A stretch of DNA of 64,000 nucleotides from Shewanella vesiculosa (GCF_021560015.1 NZ_CP073588.1:4453501-4517500), one strand, 5' to 3'; shown: positions 37,135 to 46,669, counted from the stretch's first letter. Notes: generated by a model not told the origin, from the letters alone. A program made the numbers and translations.

Positions 37135-37714
37135 ATCATCGAATCGATTGGCACACATTAAGATGCGCAGGTTGCTGCAGTCAAAACGCGGTAAACTTGT
37201 TTTTGTACTAAGTATTGTATTAATGATTTTTCTTATCACCAGTGTGGTTAATCGTATTGCCAATACTCATACGGTTTGGCATTTTGATTGCTATGCCGAC
37301 AGTTATTTCAGTCATCAAGGAGAATCGTCATTAAAGGTTGATAAAAGTAATTTATGGTTGAGCTTAGACATTGATCACCATCAAGCTAAACTGATTTACA
37401 AGATTGAGTCATCGGTCCATGGTACTGAAATAGCCCAGCTAGTCGGTAAGGTTGACCATGTGGATATGGGCTCATTCACATATCATTTAAGATTAACTCT
37501 TCAGCCCACACTTTGGCAAACTAGCAGTCGATTAAAGCCCTATTTACACAATGAATTTGGCATTATGGCCTCTCAAAAAATAGAGGGGGTTAGCATTGCT
37601 CAGCAAGTACAGGTGATTGACTTAGATAATGCATTAACCAGTGCAACACTTAAATTTCTTCCCAGCAATAACGTTTGGTCTTGCCAGTTAAGATCGCCCG
37701 ATACCGCTCACTGA
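37127..37714 (+). CDS. FidL-like single-pass membrane protein
   Basis: A 195-residue protein from a GTG that overlaps the regulator's stop by 8 bp, behind AAAGGTGG. It has a basic cytoplasmic tail, one transmembrane helix (VFVLSIVLMIFLITSVV) and a periplasmic beta-rich domain. The domain starts WHFDCYAD, repeats the 'xLWLSLDI...LVGKV' strand pattern and has a late cysteine (WSCQL). The layout resembles FidL, the partner of the ToxR-like MarT, and ToxS by analogy. The family call is tentative. Confidence 0.55.
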   Translation: MARSSNRLAHIKMRRLLQSKRGKLVFVLSIVLMIFLITSVVNRIANTHTVWHFDCYADSYFSHQGESSLKVDKSNLWLSLDIDHHQAKLIYKIESSVHGTEIAQLVGKVDHVDMGSFTYHLRLTLQPTLWQTSSRLKPYLHNEFGIMASQKIEGVSIAQQVQVIDLDNALTSATLKFLPSNNVWSCQLRSPDTAH

Positions 37715-37791
37715 TTTTCATTGAATAAATTAACTTTTAGCTTAATATTGCCTTTGCGGTATAGTAGCTAAGCGTTAATGAAAAAAGGTGT

Positions 37792-39246
37792 GTGAAATAT
37801 ATAGTGGCAAAAGTTAAAGTAAAACAAGAAGAAGCGTTATCAATTAAGTTCAGTCATCAAATGGGCCCCGGTGATCAGCGGGTATTTGACCTGTATTTTT
37901 ATTTGCCTACAGAAATGGGTATTGGTTCGCATACCTTAGATGAAGAGGACTATTATCATAGTAGTATCCTTGGGCGTCGCTCTTATTATTCTAAAGGGCT
38001 ACATCTACCCTTAGTCCAGTCTCGTTTTGTTAGTTTAAACAAGCGTACCTTAGAAGAGTTTCGCTTGTATCTTAATTTATTTGCTTACCAATTTGCCGTT
38101 GCTATTGAAACGGATGTCAAAGAATTACAACAAAAAGTCGATCCTAATGAGTTTTATCCAGCCTTGGATGAGCTTTGCGATGTTGTGACTCAATTACTGA
38201 AAAAGTTTCGTCGCAATGCTCCGAGTGATCCTAAGTGGAAATCGTATTTTGAGCATGCCGATAATTATTTATCTTGGTTTTGTGAGCAGCAGTTATTAAA
38301 GACACTGGCGCGAAGCCCCAGAAGTGCTGATTTTAGTGATGTTAAAGACAAGGTATTAAATGCATGTCGAGGTGAGAATCACTATAGAGAGCAAGAGTGC
38401 AAATACAATTCTGTGCAAACTCAGCTAGATGCTAATCGAATTTCCAATAAAATGCTCTTGTTAAGACGCTTAATCCAACAAGGTGTGGTGTTAAAAGAAG
38501 AGTTAAAACCCTTAGGTGTCGGTCTCAAAAAATTTGTTACTGGAGTCGCTACTGGGATGGTGATGTTGGTGGTGTCGGCATTGATTATTAAAGCCCAAGG
38601 TTTTTTTAATGAATTAACCATGACCCTATTGTTAACATTAGCGGTAATTTATGGTTTCAGGGAAATATTTAAAGAGGATTTTCGTAATGCGATGTGGCGT
38701 TACATCCAACGTGGCCGTCCAAGATGGAGTCGTATTTTACGTGATACCACTACTCAAACTGTAGTTGCTAAGCAGTTAGTTTGGCTCGAATTTATGCGTA
38801 ATCAAGATATTCCCAAAGCGGTTTCGGATATCATGAGGCAACGTCACAGTCAGAATAAAGTCGACTCAGAAGTGCTGCATTATCGCATTGCGACTAAGGT
38901 GACAAATAAGCCTTTTGAGGCCGATTATTCGCAAATACAAGAACAAGTGAACTTCAGCTTAGTTCCTTTTGCCCGTCATCTAGAGCGAGGCAAAGCCAAA
39001 ATATACTCAGAAAGTGAAGGTAATATTAGTAATGAGTCTGTTGAACGTCGTTATCAAGTTAACCTGGTTGCTGTGCTCCGTGATGGCAAGGAACAACCTG
39101 AATATGCTCGTTTTAAAGTGACCATGAACCGTTCAAGTATTGTGGAAATTAATGAAAGTAAACTGCCTGATAATGTTCAACCTTTCAGATTAGAGTCTGA
39201 CGAAGTCCTTCCTGAAGTTGTTAGCCCTGCGCAGTCGCACACTTAA
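37792..39246 (+). CDS. Large membrane protein of unknown function
   Basis: A 484-residue protein that I cannot place in a family. It starts at GTG behind AAAGGTG; a second GTG four codons later is possible. The N-terminal half is soluble and charged (QMGPGDQRVFDLYFYLP near 25-45). Two adjoining transmembrane helices (about 240-290) with only a short loop form a hairpin anchor. A basic segment follows (FRNAMWRYIQRGRPRWSRILRD), then an acidic C-terminal cytoplasmic domain. It lies 77 bp after the FidL-like gene and may be its target or partner. Confidence 0.6.
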   Translation: MKYIVAKVKVKQEEALSIKFSHQMGPGDQRVFDLYFYLPTEMGIGSHTLDEEDYYHSSILGRRSYYSKGLHLPLVQSRFVSLNKRTLEEFRLYLNLFAYQFAVAIETDVKELQQKVDPNEFYPALDELCDVVTQLLKKFRRNAPSDPKWKSYFEHADNYLSWFCEQQLLKTLARSPRSADFSDVKDKVLNACRGENHYREQECKYNSVQTQLDANRISNKMLLLRRLIQQGVVLKEELKPLGVGLKKFVTGVATGMVMLVVSALIIKAQGFFNELTMTLLLTLAVIYGFREIFKEDFRNAMWRYIQRGRPRWSRILRDTTTQTVVAKQLVWLEFMRNQDIPKAVSDIMRQRHSQNKVDSEVLHYRIATKVTNKPFEADYSQIQEQVNFSLVPFARHLERGKAKIYSESEGNISNESVERRYQVNLVAVLRDGKEQPEYARFKVTMNRSSIVEINESKLPDNVQPFRLESDEVLPEVVSPAQSHT

Positions 39247-39361
39247 GTTACTCAGGAATAAGGCCATTGATGTCCCATTTCCTGGTACGTTATCAAGGTT
39301 GTCAACAAACACATCACCTGACGTTAAGCCATGCTTTGTTAGGTGATGTAAGCCGTCAATT

Positions 39362-41626
39362 TTAGCCAATGTTATTCGTTTCATTATTACTTGGTCGAGT
39401 AAAAGCTTGGCAAATATTTTGATCTACAGACTGTTTCGCGCGTTTTAAGGCTATTTCAGCATTGGTAAGATATTGGTCTAAATTTTGTGCTGGTTGGTAG
39501 CTGGCAATACCGATATTAATACCTTCTGCTAAATTTTTCTCTTCCAAGGTTTTCATCATGTTAATTGCGTATTGATGCGCTGAATTGGCATTGGTATCTG
39601 TAAGTAAGATAACCAGCTTTCCGAGCTGCCATTGCGCTATTTGATAATGAAGCGGTAACTCAATCAGTAATTGTAGCTCAATGTCTTTTTGGCGTTTCTC
39701 AAGCTGACTCACATTACCCATGTTGCTAAAAATACCTTCTGGATTAATGTCCATCACCAGTAGGCTAGAGTATTTTTTTATTGAGTCACCTAGGTTGATA
39801 AAGTAATTTTCAAGTTCATTTAAACGCAGCACTATCGCACTACGATGGCCGATAACATTACTGCTGTTTTTAGCTAATACAGTGGGGGTTGTTTGCTCAA
39901 ACGTACAAATAAGATATTCAATGTCACCGTCAAATGTTAATTGGCCGACTAATGTTGTTTTTAAACAATGATCATATCGACTGTGGTTAAACGGCATAAT
40001 CTGTGCAGTCCATTCTCCCTGTAAACTGATTTGCGCGGTAATATTTTGCCATTGATTACTGACTTCGTCGCCGAGTAAAGTCGTCAGTGAAATATCAGTG
40101 TCTCCGTGTAAAGACATCAGTTGATCAAATTGGTCATTACATTTTATGAGCACTCCGTTGGCATCGGTTAGCGCGGTAGCAACAGCGCTATTACTCATTA
40201 GTTGATACAGATAGGCTTGGCGCTGACTATCAAATAAGGCACTAATATCTTCAAAAGTGATCAGCCAATAATGTTCATTACTGTTGGGGCACTTTTCACT
40301 GCGAATATGAGTTTGTAACATACTACTATTCTGCGTTTCCAAGCTGATCTCACCATGCCATTGTTTATCTTGGATTAACGCCTCTTTAATCTGATTTAAA
40401 CGATCATCATCCAGATGCAGTACCCGTTGTAAACTGCGATCTTTTAGGGCATCAATTGACAGCGATAGCGCCGAAGCCGCTTTGGCATTAGCGCTCTGGA
40501 TCCGGCCGCTATCATTAACAATTAAACAGCTTAATTCACTGTTAAACAAACCGTTACTCAATTGAAGACTATTTTGGTTTGAGCGACGCTCAAGCACAAA
40601 TCTATGTCTTAATATCACTAGTAAACTGGCTAAAAGTGCGACTAAGCATCCAGCGATAATGAGTACTATGCGCCATTGCTCATATCGAGCAGAAATATCA
40701 TCATGGCGAATGTACGACAATAAAAAGTATTCTCTCTTGGTTTCATATTGGCTGGTTAACTCAACCTTAAGGTATACAAATGTGGCATCTTCACTATGAA
40801 ACTGGCCAAAATTATTCATTGCCATTACACGCCATAATTCTGGATAAGTTTGTTTTAAACTGGACCCCAGAGTGTCAGGCATGCTGTCTAATGGCTCAGG
40901 TTGATTGGCACCTGCATACAGAAAGCCTTGGGTATCAAGTAAAAGTAAGGGGGAATTCTGATTAAAAAAAGCAGGTTTTATTGTTTCAAGTAATTTAACA
41001 ATAGAATTATAAGTGACCAAATAACCTTTAATACTCTGATCAGGATTTTCTATCCATGATAACTGGTAGAAATACGGCTCTAATATGCCATCAACAGGTG
41101 TAAATGCCATGGGTGAGGTGTAAATATCATTACCCCCCATATTCCTCCCCGAGCCCAATAATGCTGCGGGAAGTTGCATATTATTGAAACTCCCTGTGGT
41201 CGAAAATTGCAGTTGTCCTTGGGGATTAAATAATGCAAGTCCAAGCAGTTCTGGAATATTTTTCGTTAATGAGTCCCAGCTTTCGATCGTTCTTGATTGC
41301 AGTTGTGCAGAGGGTTTTTGCAGGTATTGTCGCAGTAATTCACCTTTGGCAAATGTCTGGGTTCTAAACTGCAAAAATGACACTTTGTCAGAGGCTAACG
41401 ACGCAACAGTCTGTAATTCACTGTAACGTTGATCGGCCCAATCTTCCTGCAGACGACGCTCGCCTAAATTAACCACCATACTCGTAACGATAAACACCGC
41501 AATTAATAAAATAATCAATTGGCTTAGCAGCGAAAGAATATGCTGTTGCGACCAATGGGTCGCTTGTGAAGAAATTAATAACGAGTTTGAAGAACTCACT
41601 GCTGTGTGTTTAGAAGGGCTATCCAC
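39362..41626 (-). CDS. Membrane sensor with PAS and degenerate GGDEF domains; start supplied by an IS
   Basis: A 754-residue protein. Helix 1 (about 30-52), a large periplasmic Cache-like domain (55-320), helix 2 (about 322-342), PAS-like domains (LIVNDSGRIQSANAKAASAL; TALTDANGVLIKCNDQF) and a C-terminal GGDEF-fold domain. The diguanylate cyclase signature is missing: where RxGGDEF should be, near residue 667, the sequence reads WQLGKLVILLTDT. The surrounding fold (INIGIASYQP, NAEIALKRAKQ) is kept, so it is probably a receptor rather than an enzyme. The GTG start and first four codons come from the terminal repeat of the adjoining insertion sequence; the original ATG lies at 42663-42665. Confidence 0.78.
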   Translation of the reverse strand: MDSPSKHTAVSSSNSLLISSQATHWSQQHILSLLSQLIILLIAVFIVTSMVVNLGERRLQEDWADQRYSELQTVASLASDKVSFLQFRTQTFAKGELLRQYLQKPSAQLQSRTIESWDSLTKNIPELLGLALFNPQGQLQFSTTGSFNNMQLPAALLGSGRNMGGNDIYTSPMAFTPVDGILEPYFYQLSWIENPDQSIKGYLVTYNSIVKLLETIKPAFFNQNSPLLLLDTQGFLYAGANQPEPLDSMPDTLGSSLKQTYPELWRVMAMNNFGQFHSEDATFVYLKVELTSQYETKREYFLLSYIRHDDISARYEQWRIVLIIAGCLVALLASLLVILRHRFVLERRSNQNSLQLSNGLFNSELSCLIVNDSGRIQSANAKAASALSLSIDALKDRSLQRVLHLDDDRLNQIKEALIQDKQWHGEISLETQNSSMLQTHIRSEKCPNSNEHYWLITFEDISALFDSQRQAYLYQLMSNSAVATALTDANGVLIKCNDQFDQLMSLHGDTDISLTTLLGDEVSNQWQNITAQISLQGEWTAQIMPFNHSRYDHCLKTTLVGQLTFDGDIEYLICTFEQTTPTVLAKNSSNVIGHRSAIVLRLNELENYFINLGDSIKKYSSLLVMDINPEGIFSNMGNVSQLEKRQKDIELQLLIELPLHYQIAQWQLGKLVILLTDTNANSAHQYAINMMKTLEEKNLAEGINIGIASYQPAQNLDQYLTNAEIALKRAKQSVDQNICQAFTRPSNNETNNIG
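41606..41613. repeat. Target-site duplication, left copy
   Basis: GTGTTTAG, identical to 42654-42661 on the other side of the insertion sequence. Confidence 0.9.
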
Positions 41627-41633
41627 TTAGCAC
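41614..41633. repeat. Left terminal inverted repeat of the IS
   Basis: AAGGGCTATCCACTTAGCAC. Read outward on the minus strand it gives GTG-GAT-AGC-CCT-T, the new start of the sensor gene. Confidence 0.9.
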
Positions 41634-41655
41634 AACCAACCACTATATATTGTGG

Positions 41656-42615
41656 TTATCGATTTTTAATTGATTGGTACGTTATCGGCTTAGAACGCAC
41701 TGCTTGTTCAAGCAACCTGTAGAATAATAATCCCCGAGAATCTGACTTTCTTCTATTGAAGCGAAATGTAAACTCATCTAAATAATAATCAAGTTGCTTA
41801 GCCTTTACCGCGCCTTGATATGTACCTAAAAGCCATCTTTTACATAATGATGAGACTCGATGCACCCCAGCCATTGTTTCATGTGCAGGTACAGATGAAC
41901 CTAAATGCACTATTCGGTTATGCTTATATCCTTTCTTGTCTATTTGTTTGTATGCTTGAGAGCCATCACTACAAATTGTACTACCAGGTTCAATTACATC
42001 TTGAATGAATTGATGGATATGTTCTTTGGTTGCACTTTCCACTTGCCTTAAACGTATCCGGCCAAATCCAGAGCGTGATAGCAGCTCAACTGCTACCAAA
42101 ACTACAGCCTTACGCTTACCCTGTTGATTTTTAATAGATGATTGGGGAACGACGCCACCTATTAGTGTTTCGTCAACCTCTACGATGCCGGACAGTTTAT
42201 CCCTTTCAGGATCAACCATGGCATACCTTAACTTGTGCATTAATGACCAAGCGGTTTGATAACTCCCAAGACCTAATAACCTTTGAACTCCAAGAGCGCT
42301 GACACCATTTTTTTGATTTGTAATAAACCAGACGGCAGCAAACCAACTTTTCATGGGGGTTCTTGTTTTGTCAAAAAGTGTACTTGATGTTACTGAACAC
42401 TGAGAACGACAAGCATGACATTTTAACTTGCCATTACTTAACTGATAAGGTGATTGATGGCTTGAACAGCTTGGGCATATGAATCCGTTTGGCCAACGAA
42501 GTTTGTAAAGGTAGCTAATGCAGGATTGTTCATCATGAAACCAATCAACAAATTCGCCCCAACTTGTAGGGTAATCTACACCAGCTTTTAATAAATACGA
42601 TGAAGTTTTCATCAC
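41656..42615 (-). CDS. IS1595-family transposase
   Basis: A 319-residue transposase (ATG at 42612 or GTG three bases upstream). The N-terminal zinc ribbon has CPSC and CHAC pairs (about 48-72). The ISXO2-like DDE core shows Asp in IVEVDETLIGG, Asp in TICSDGSQAY, then CKRWLLGTYQGAV and an acidic residue in YYLDEFTFRFNRRK. It cuts and joins the element's ends. The gene appears complete. Confidence 0.92.
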   Translation of the reverse strand: MMKTSSYLLKAGVDYPTSWGEFVDWFHDEQSCISYLYKLRWPNGFICPSCSSHQSPYQLSNGKLKCHACRSQCSVTSSTLFDKTRTPMKSWFAAVWFITNQKNGVSALGVQRLLGLGSYQTAWSLMHKLRYAMVDPERDKLSGIVEVDETLIGGVVPQSSIKNQQGKRKAVVLVAVELLSRSGFGRIRLRQVESATKEHIHQFIQDVIEPGSTICSDGSQAYKQIDKKGYKHNRIVHLGSSVPAHETMAGVHRVSSLCKRWLLGTYQGAVKAKQLDYYLDEFTFRFNRRKSDSRGLLFYRLLEQAVRSKPITYQSIKNR

Positions 42616-42633
42616 TACATATTGACACTGGTG

Positions 42634-42653
42634 GCGCTAAATGGATAGCCCTT
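42634..42653. repeat. Right terminal inverted repeat of the IS
   Basis: Complement of AAGGGCTATCCATTTAGCGC, 18 of 20 identical to the left repeat. Confidence 0.9.
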
Positions 42654-42661
42654 GTGTTTAG
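42654..42661. repeat. Target-site duplication, right copy
   Basis: GTGTTTAG, identical to 41606-41613. Followed at 42663-42665 by the complement of the sensor gene's original ATG. Confidence 0.9.
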
Positions 42662-42755
42662 ACATGGTGCCACTTTTTTAGCATTCTCATGCTGGCAATA
42701 CTAGCATGAAGCCGGCGTTGGCGAAAATGTCTGTGCACTAATCGAATAGATTTGT

Positions 42756-43370
42756 TTAACCGATTATATCTAACTCGCGTTGTTTAAATATTGCGCCGTT
42801 TTTTTCAGCGATATTGCGGCAATGTTCAATGTTTACATTAGCCAGCCCGTTGATAGCACTGACATGTACTTCAGGTATGAATTTCGGCGCAAGATGAATA
42901 AATTCAAGTAACGCTTCATAGGACCCTGCTAGTTTAGGCCGGCAATGTTGCTGGTATGCTTCAGGGGTATCGGCATTAAGTGAAATTGACAGACTGTCTA
43001 CACATTGGCTTAGCTCGGGTAAAATATTACGGCGATGAAAATGGTTACCCAAGCCATCGCTATTTAGCCTTACACGTCCACCTTGGGCTTTTATCGCGTG
43101 TGCAACCTGCAGCAAACACTCAAGGTTTAAGGTGGGTTCACCAAAGCCGCAAAAAACATATTCTGCTACTTCCTGCACATTACCCAATAGGGGAAATATA
43201 TCGTCAGCAGTAATACGTTGAGACAAGGATAAGTCATATTCATGTATTTGCTTAGAACCATTATGCTTAGGACAGAACTGGCATCTTAAGGTACATCTTG
43301 CGGTAATGTTCAGATAACGGTGATGACCTATATCGTAAACTAAGGTTGGCATGGTTGAGGAGGTGTTCAT
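42756..43370 (-). CDS. Radical SAM protein, TatD-linked type
   Basis: A 204-residue radical S-adenosylmethionine enzyme. The 4Fe-4S motif is CTLRCQFC (C-x3-C-x2-C) near residue 27, followed by the SAM-binding segment VFCGFGEPTLN and the later strand RVRLNSDGLGNHF. The small size and layout fit the group often coded beside the nuclease TatD. The reaction is unknown, and no tatD gene lies here. Before the insertion it was probably directly upstream of the degenerate-GGDEF gene on the same strand. Confidence 0.82.
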   Translation of the reverse strand: MNTSSTMPTLVYDIGHHRYLNITARCTLRCQFCPKHNGSKQIHEYDLSLSQRITADDIFPLLGNVQEVAEYVFCGFGEPTLNLECLLQVAHAIKAQGGRVRLNSDGLGNHFHRRNILPELSQCVDSLSISLNADTPEAYQQHCRPKLAGSYEALLEFIHLAPKFIPEVHVSAINGLANVNIEHCRNIAEKNGAIFKQRELDIIG

Positions 43371-43456
43371 AATGGCTTTTTATCATCAAGATTATAGCGA
43401 GTATTCTAGCTAAATATTCAGCGTGACTATGTTGCTTAGCTCGCAGTTTTTAAAGC

Positions 43457-43490
43457 AAAAAAAACAGAGCCATGTCAGCTCTGTTTTTTA
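43457..43490 (-). terminator. Terminator of the RND efflux genes
   Basis: AAAACAGAGC/GCTCTGTTTT stem with a CATGTCA loop and A/T tracts on both sides, 25 bp after the end of the permease gene. Confidence 0.88.
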
Positions 43491-43514
43491 GGTTAATAAT
43501 CGAGTTTCATTGGC

Positions 43515-46500
43515 TTAATGGTGCTCGTCAGAACCTAAGGGGTCAGCAAGGGTTTTAGGTTGCCACCACCAAGAGAAAAATCGTCGCCATAGGCGTTTTA
43601 TATCATCAAGAATAATGTATAAAATCGGCACTAGAATTAATGTCACTACGGTAGAGAATAAAATACCGAATGCTAGTGATGTCGCCATTGGAATAACAAT
43701 TTTAGCCTGTAAGCTTTTTTCCATAATGATGGGCACTAAGCCAACAAAAGTGGTGAGTGAGGTTAAGATAATCGCTCTAAAACGGTAACAACCAGAATCG
43801 ATAGCCGATTGCAGCAGCGACTTGCCTTCTTCACGCGCTCGGTTAACAAAGTCGACTAAAATAAGCGAGTCGTTTACCACCACTCCAGCGAGTGCCACAA
43901 TGCCACATAAGCTCAGTACACTCATTGAAAGCCCGAGAATATAGTGGCCAAACAAGGCGCCAATCATACCAAATGGAATAACCGACATAATGATTAACGG
44001 TTGTGTGTACGACTTTAATGGGATGGCCATTAAGGCATAAATAGTGAACATGGCAAAGAAGAAGCCTTGGGCTAAACCGAGCATGGCATTTTGCTCATCC
44101 AAGCTGCCGCCATCCAAAGCCGAAGCCACTTTGGGGAAACGCGCGGTTAATTCTGGCAAGAAGTCTTGCTGAATTTCGGCGACCACTTTTGATGGTTCAA
44201 CATTGTTTTTATTCACATTGGCACTAATGGTGATCGCTCGGCGACCATCAACCCGAGTGATCGATGCGTACGACTCACCCAGTTCGATATCGGCTACGGT
44301 TGAAAATGGCACCGAGGCGCCAGATGGAGTGCGGATCAGCATGTTTTCAAGATCACCCATAGTACGACGTTGTTCTAGTGGGTAACGCACCATGACTTTG
44401 ACTTCTTCTTTATTACGTAAAATTCGTTGGGCTTCATAACCATAAAAGCCGTAACGAACTTGGCGTGCTAAATCTGACAGTGTTAATCCTTGTGCTTCAG
44501 CTTCTGGACGAATGTTTAAGCGGATTTCGTGTGAACCCGATGAGAAGTTATCGGTAATATCATACACGCCTTCATAGGTAGCCAGTTTTGCTTTAAGCAC
44601 TTTAGCGGCTTCAGATAACTGGTCTAAGTCCGTTGCCGTTAAGCGGAATGATAAGTCACCACCGGCATCGTTGGTGCTAGCATTGATATTAAGTTTTTTA
44701 ACCGATAATAATTCCGGTAACTGTTTACGCCATTCTTCAGCAATTGCGACACCGTCGATTTCACGGTCTTCGCCTTTAGTCAGTTCGGTAAATACAAAGG
44801 CACTGCTGCGTGATTTCAATTCGATATAGCTATGCTTTACCATAGGGTAACCGTACTGTTCTTCAAGCTTAGTGTTCATTTTATATAACGCATCTTCGAC
44901 TTGTTGCAGTACTTTTAAGGTATTTTGCTCAGAGCTGCCTTCTTCCATTTCAAGCTGAACTTGAATAAAGTCCGACGGAATATCAGGAAAGAAAACCCAG
45001 CGCACTTTGCCGCTTTGTACTAATGCAAGTGACAAAATCAGTACCCCAACAAATACCGCCACTACGCTGTAACGACGCGAAATGCAACGCTCTAAAAAGT
45101 GACGATAAGTGTGGTGGATAAAGTGCTGTAACCATTCATTGATGGCAAATTTAAGCCGCGAGAAAGGATTAGTTGGTGTGGTGCGTTTTTTGATTTTCAT
45201 GTGAGCCAAATGCGCCGGTAAAATCAATTTTGATTCAATCAACGAAAATGCTAAACATAAAATCACCACCATGCCGATGGATTTCCAAATGATACCCATG
45301 GGGCCAGAGACCATGATCATAGGTACAAAGGCGGCAATGGTAGTGAGTACCCCAAATGTGGCCGGCATTGCCACTTTTTGCACTCCTTTTACCACGTTAT
45401 CTAAAGAGTGGCCGTTTTCTTCTAGCTCGGTATAGGCGCTTTCTCCGATGACAATGGCGTCATCGACCACGATCCCTAGCACGAGAATAAATGCAAACAG
45501 TGTCAACATGTTGATCGACATATTAAATGGTTCAAGCGGCATTAATAACATGGTGCCTAAAAAACACACAGGCAAGCCCATCATCACCCAAAAGGCCAGT
45601 TTAAGATCTAAGAATAAGGCTAAAATAATAAACACTAATAGAGCACCGTAAAACATGTTCGACAGCATCATGTTCAAACGGCCTTGCAAGTAGTGGGTTA
45701 AATCACCCCAGGTATCCAGTTGAATATTGTTCGGTAAGGTTTTTTTTCGTTCAGCGACATAAGCTTTAACTTGCGACGAAATATCTAACGCGTTTTGATC
45801 GTCAATACTGGTGATTTCAATCACTGCAGCGGGCTTGCCGTTAAAGCGGGTGTATTCTAAACGCTCTTCAAAATCATCATTAATGGTGGCCACTTGCGGT
45901 AGCATAATTCGGCTGCCATCGGCACGGGTTTCTACCACTATTTGGGCAAAATCATCGGCAGTATAAGCTTGGCCTTTAGTCCGCAGAAGAATGTCACCGT
46001 CTTGGGCACGAATTGATCCACCGGGCAAATCAATGGATGAGTTTTGAACCGCTAATGCCACTTGGGTGAAAGTAATGCCATATTCGCGCAGTTTGTCTTC
46101 AGACAGCTCAATACCAATTTCGTAGTCGCGAACACCAGTGACTTTTGCGCGAGTAACTGCAGGTAAGTCAGTGATGTCGTCTCTGATTGCTTTAGCCATT
46201 TCCTTCATGTCATGTAGGCTCATGTCGCCATAGACAGATACCCAAATAACATTGTTTTCTGGCTTTATTTGGTAAATATTAGGTTTTTCGATGTTATCTG
46301 GAAAGGTGGCAATAGCATCAATACGCAACTTAGCTTCATCTAGGACTTGCTGAACATCGTAACCGTCTTCAACTTCAATGGTCACCGAGCCCACACTGTC
46401 GCTGGCAACTGACGTGACTTTTTTGATGCCGCTAATATCTTGAATTGCTTCTTCGATTTTAATATTAATCCCTTCTTCAATTTCTTGTGGCGCAGCACCT

Positions 46501-46667
46501 GGATAGGCCACATTAATATTGATGAGGTTTAATTCGAAGGTTGGAAATATTTCTTTATTAATAAGAACGGCACTAAACAAACCGCCAATAAGCAATGCTG
46601 CCATGAGTAAGTTGGCCGCGACACTGTTACGAGCAAACCAGGCGATAATTCCTTTATTCGTTTCCAT
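43515..46667 (-). CDS. RND family efflux permease
   Basis: A 1050-residue inner-membrane proton antiporter of the AcrB/HAE1 superfamily. It has twelve helices and two large periplasmic loops. The proton-relay aspartate pair lies in the helix GIVVDDAIVIGE (helix 4), followed by a helix 10 lysine-region equivalent. Other blocks include DLPGGSIRAQDGDILLRTKG and GVVVNDSLILVDFVNRAREEG. With the adaptor gene 2 bp upstream it forms a two-component pump that must borrow a TolC-type outer-membrane channel. The substrate is unknown. Confidence 0.9.
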   Translation of the reverse strand: METNKGIIAWFARNSVAANLLMAALLIGGLFSAVLINKEIFPTFELNLININVAYPGAAPQEIEEGINIKIEEAIQDISGIKKVTSVASDSVGSVTIEVEDGYDVQQVLDEAKLRIDAIATFPDNIEKPNIYQIKPENNVIWVSVYGDMSLHDMKEMAKAIRDDITDLPAVTRAKVTGVRDYEIGIELSEDKLREYGITFTQVALAVQNSSIDLPGGSIRAQDGDILLRTKGQAYTADDFAQIVVETRADGSRIMLPQVATINDDFEERLEYTRFNGKPAAVIEITSIDDQNALDISSQVKAYVAERKKTLPNNIQLDTWGDLTHYLQGRLNMMLSNMFYGALLVFIILALFLDLKLAFWVMMGLPVCFLGTMLLMPLEPFNMSINMLTLFAFILVLGIVVDDAIVIGESAYTELEENGHSLDNVVKGVQKVAMPATFGVLTTIAAFVPMIMVSGPMGIIWKSIGMVVILCLAFSLIESKLILPAHLAHMKIKKRTTPTNPFSRLKFAINEWLQHFIHHTYRHFLERCISRRYSVVAVFVGVLILSLALVQSGKVRWVFFPDIPSDFIQVQLEMEEGSSEQNTLKVLQQVEDALYKMNTKLEEQYGYPMVKHSYIELKSRSSAFVFTELTKGEDREIDGVAIAEEWRKQLPELLSVKKLNINASTNDAGGDLSFRLTATDLDQLSEAAKVLKAKLATYEGVYDITDNFSSGSHEIRLNIRPEAEAQGLTLSDLARQVRYGFYGYEAQRILRNKEEVKVMVRYPLEQRRTMGDLENMLIRTPSGASVPFSTVADIELGESYASITRVDGRRAITISANVNKNNVEPSKVVAEIQQDFLPELTARFPKVASALDGGSLDEQNAMLGLAQGFFFAMFTIYALMAIPLKSYTQPLIIMSVIPFGMIGALFGHYILGLSMSVLSLCGIVALAGVVVNDSLILVDFVNRAREEGKSLLQSAIDSGCYRFRAIILTSLTTFVGLVPIIMEKSLQAKIVIPMATSLAFGILFSTVVTLILVPILYIILDDIKRLWRRFFSWWWQPKTLADPLGSDEHH

Positions 46668-46669
46668 GC

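Larger units (their letters stand above)
41614..42653 (-). mobile_element. IS1595-family insertion sequence
   Basis: A complete 1040-bp element. The 20-bp terminal inverted repeats, AAGGGCTATCCACTTAGCAC on the left and AAGGGCTATCCATTTAGCGC (complement) on the right, match at 18 of 20 positions and start the same way. An exact 8-bp target duplication GTGTTTAG flanks it, as expected for IS1595. It holds one transposase gene on the minus strand. The intact ends and duplication suggest a fairly recent insertion. Confidence 0.92.

Noticed and set aside
39311..39349. Hairpin ACATCACCT/AGGTGATGT between the unknown membrane protein and the sensor gene
   Set aside because: The 21-base loop and lack of a T-run make a terminator call unsafe, although it sits between convergent genes.
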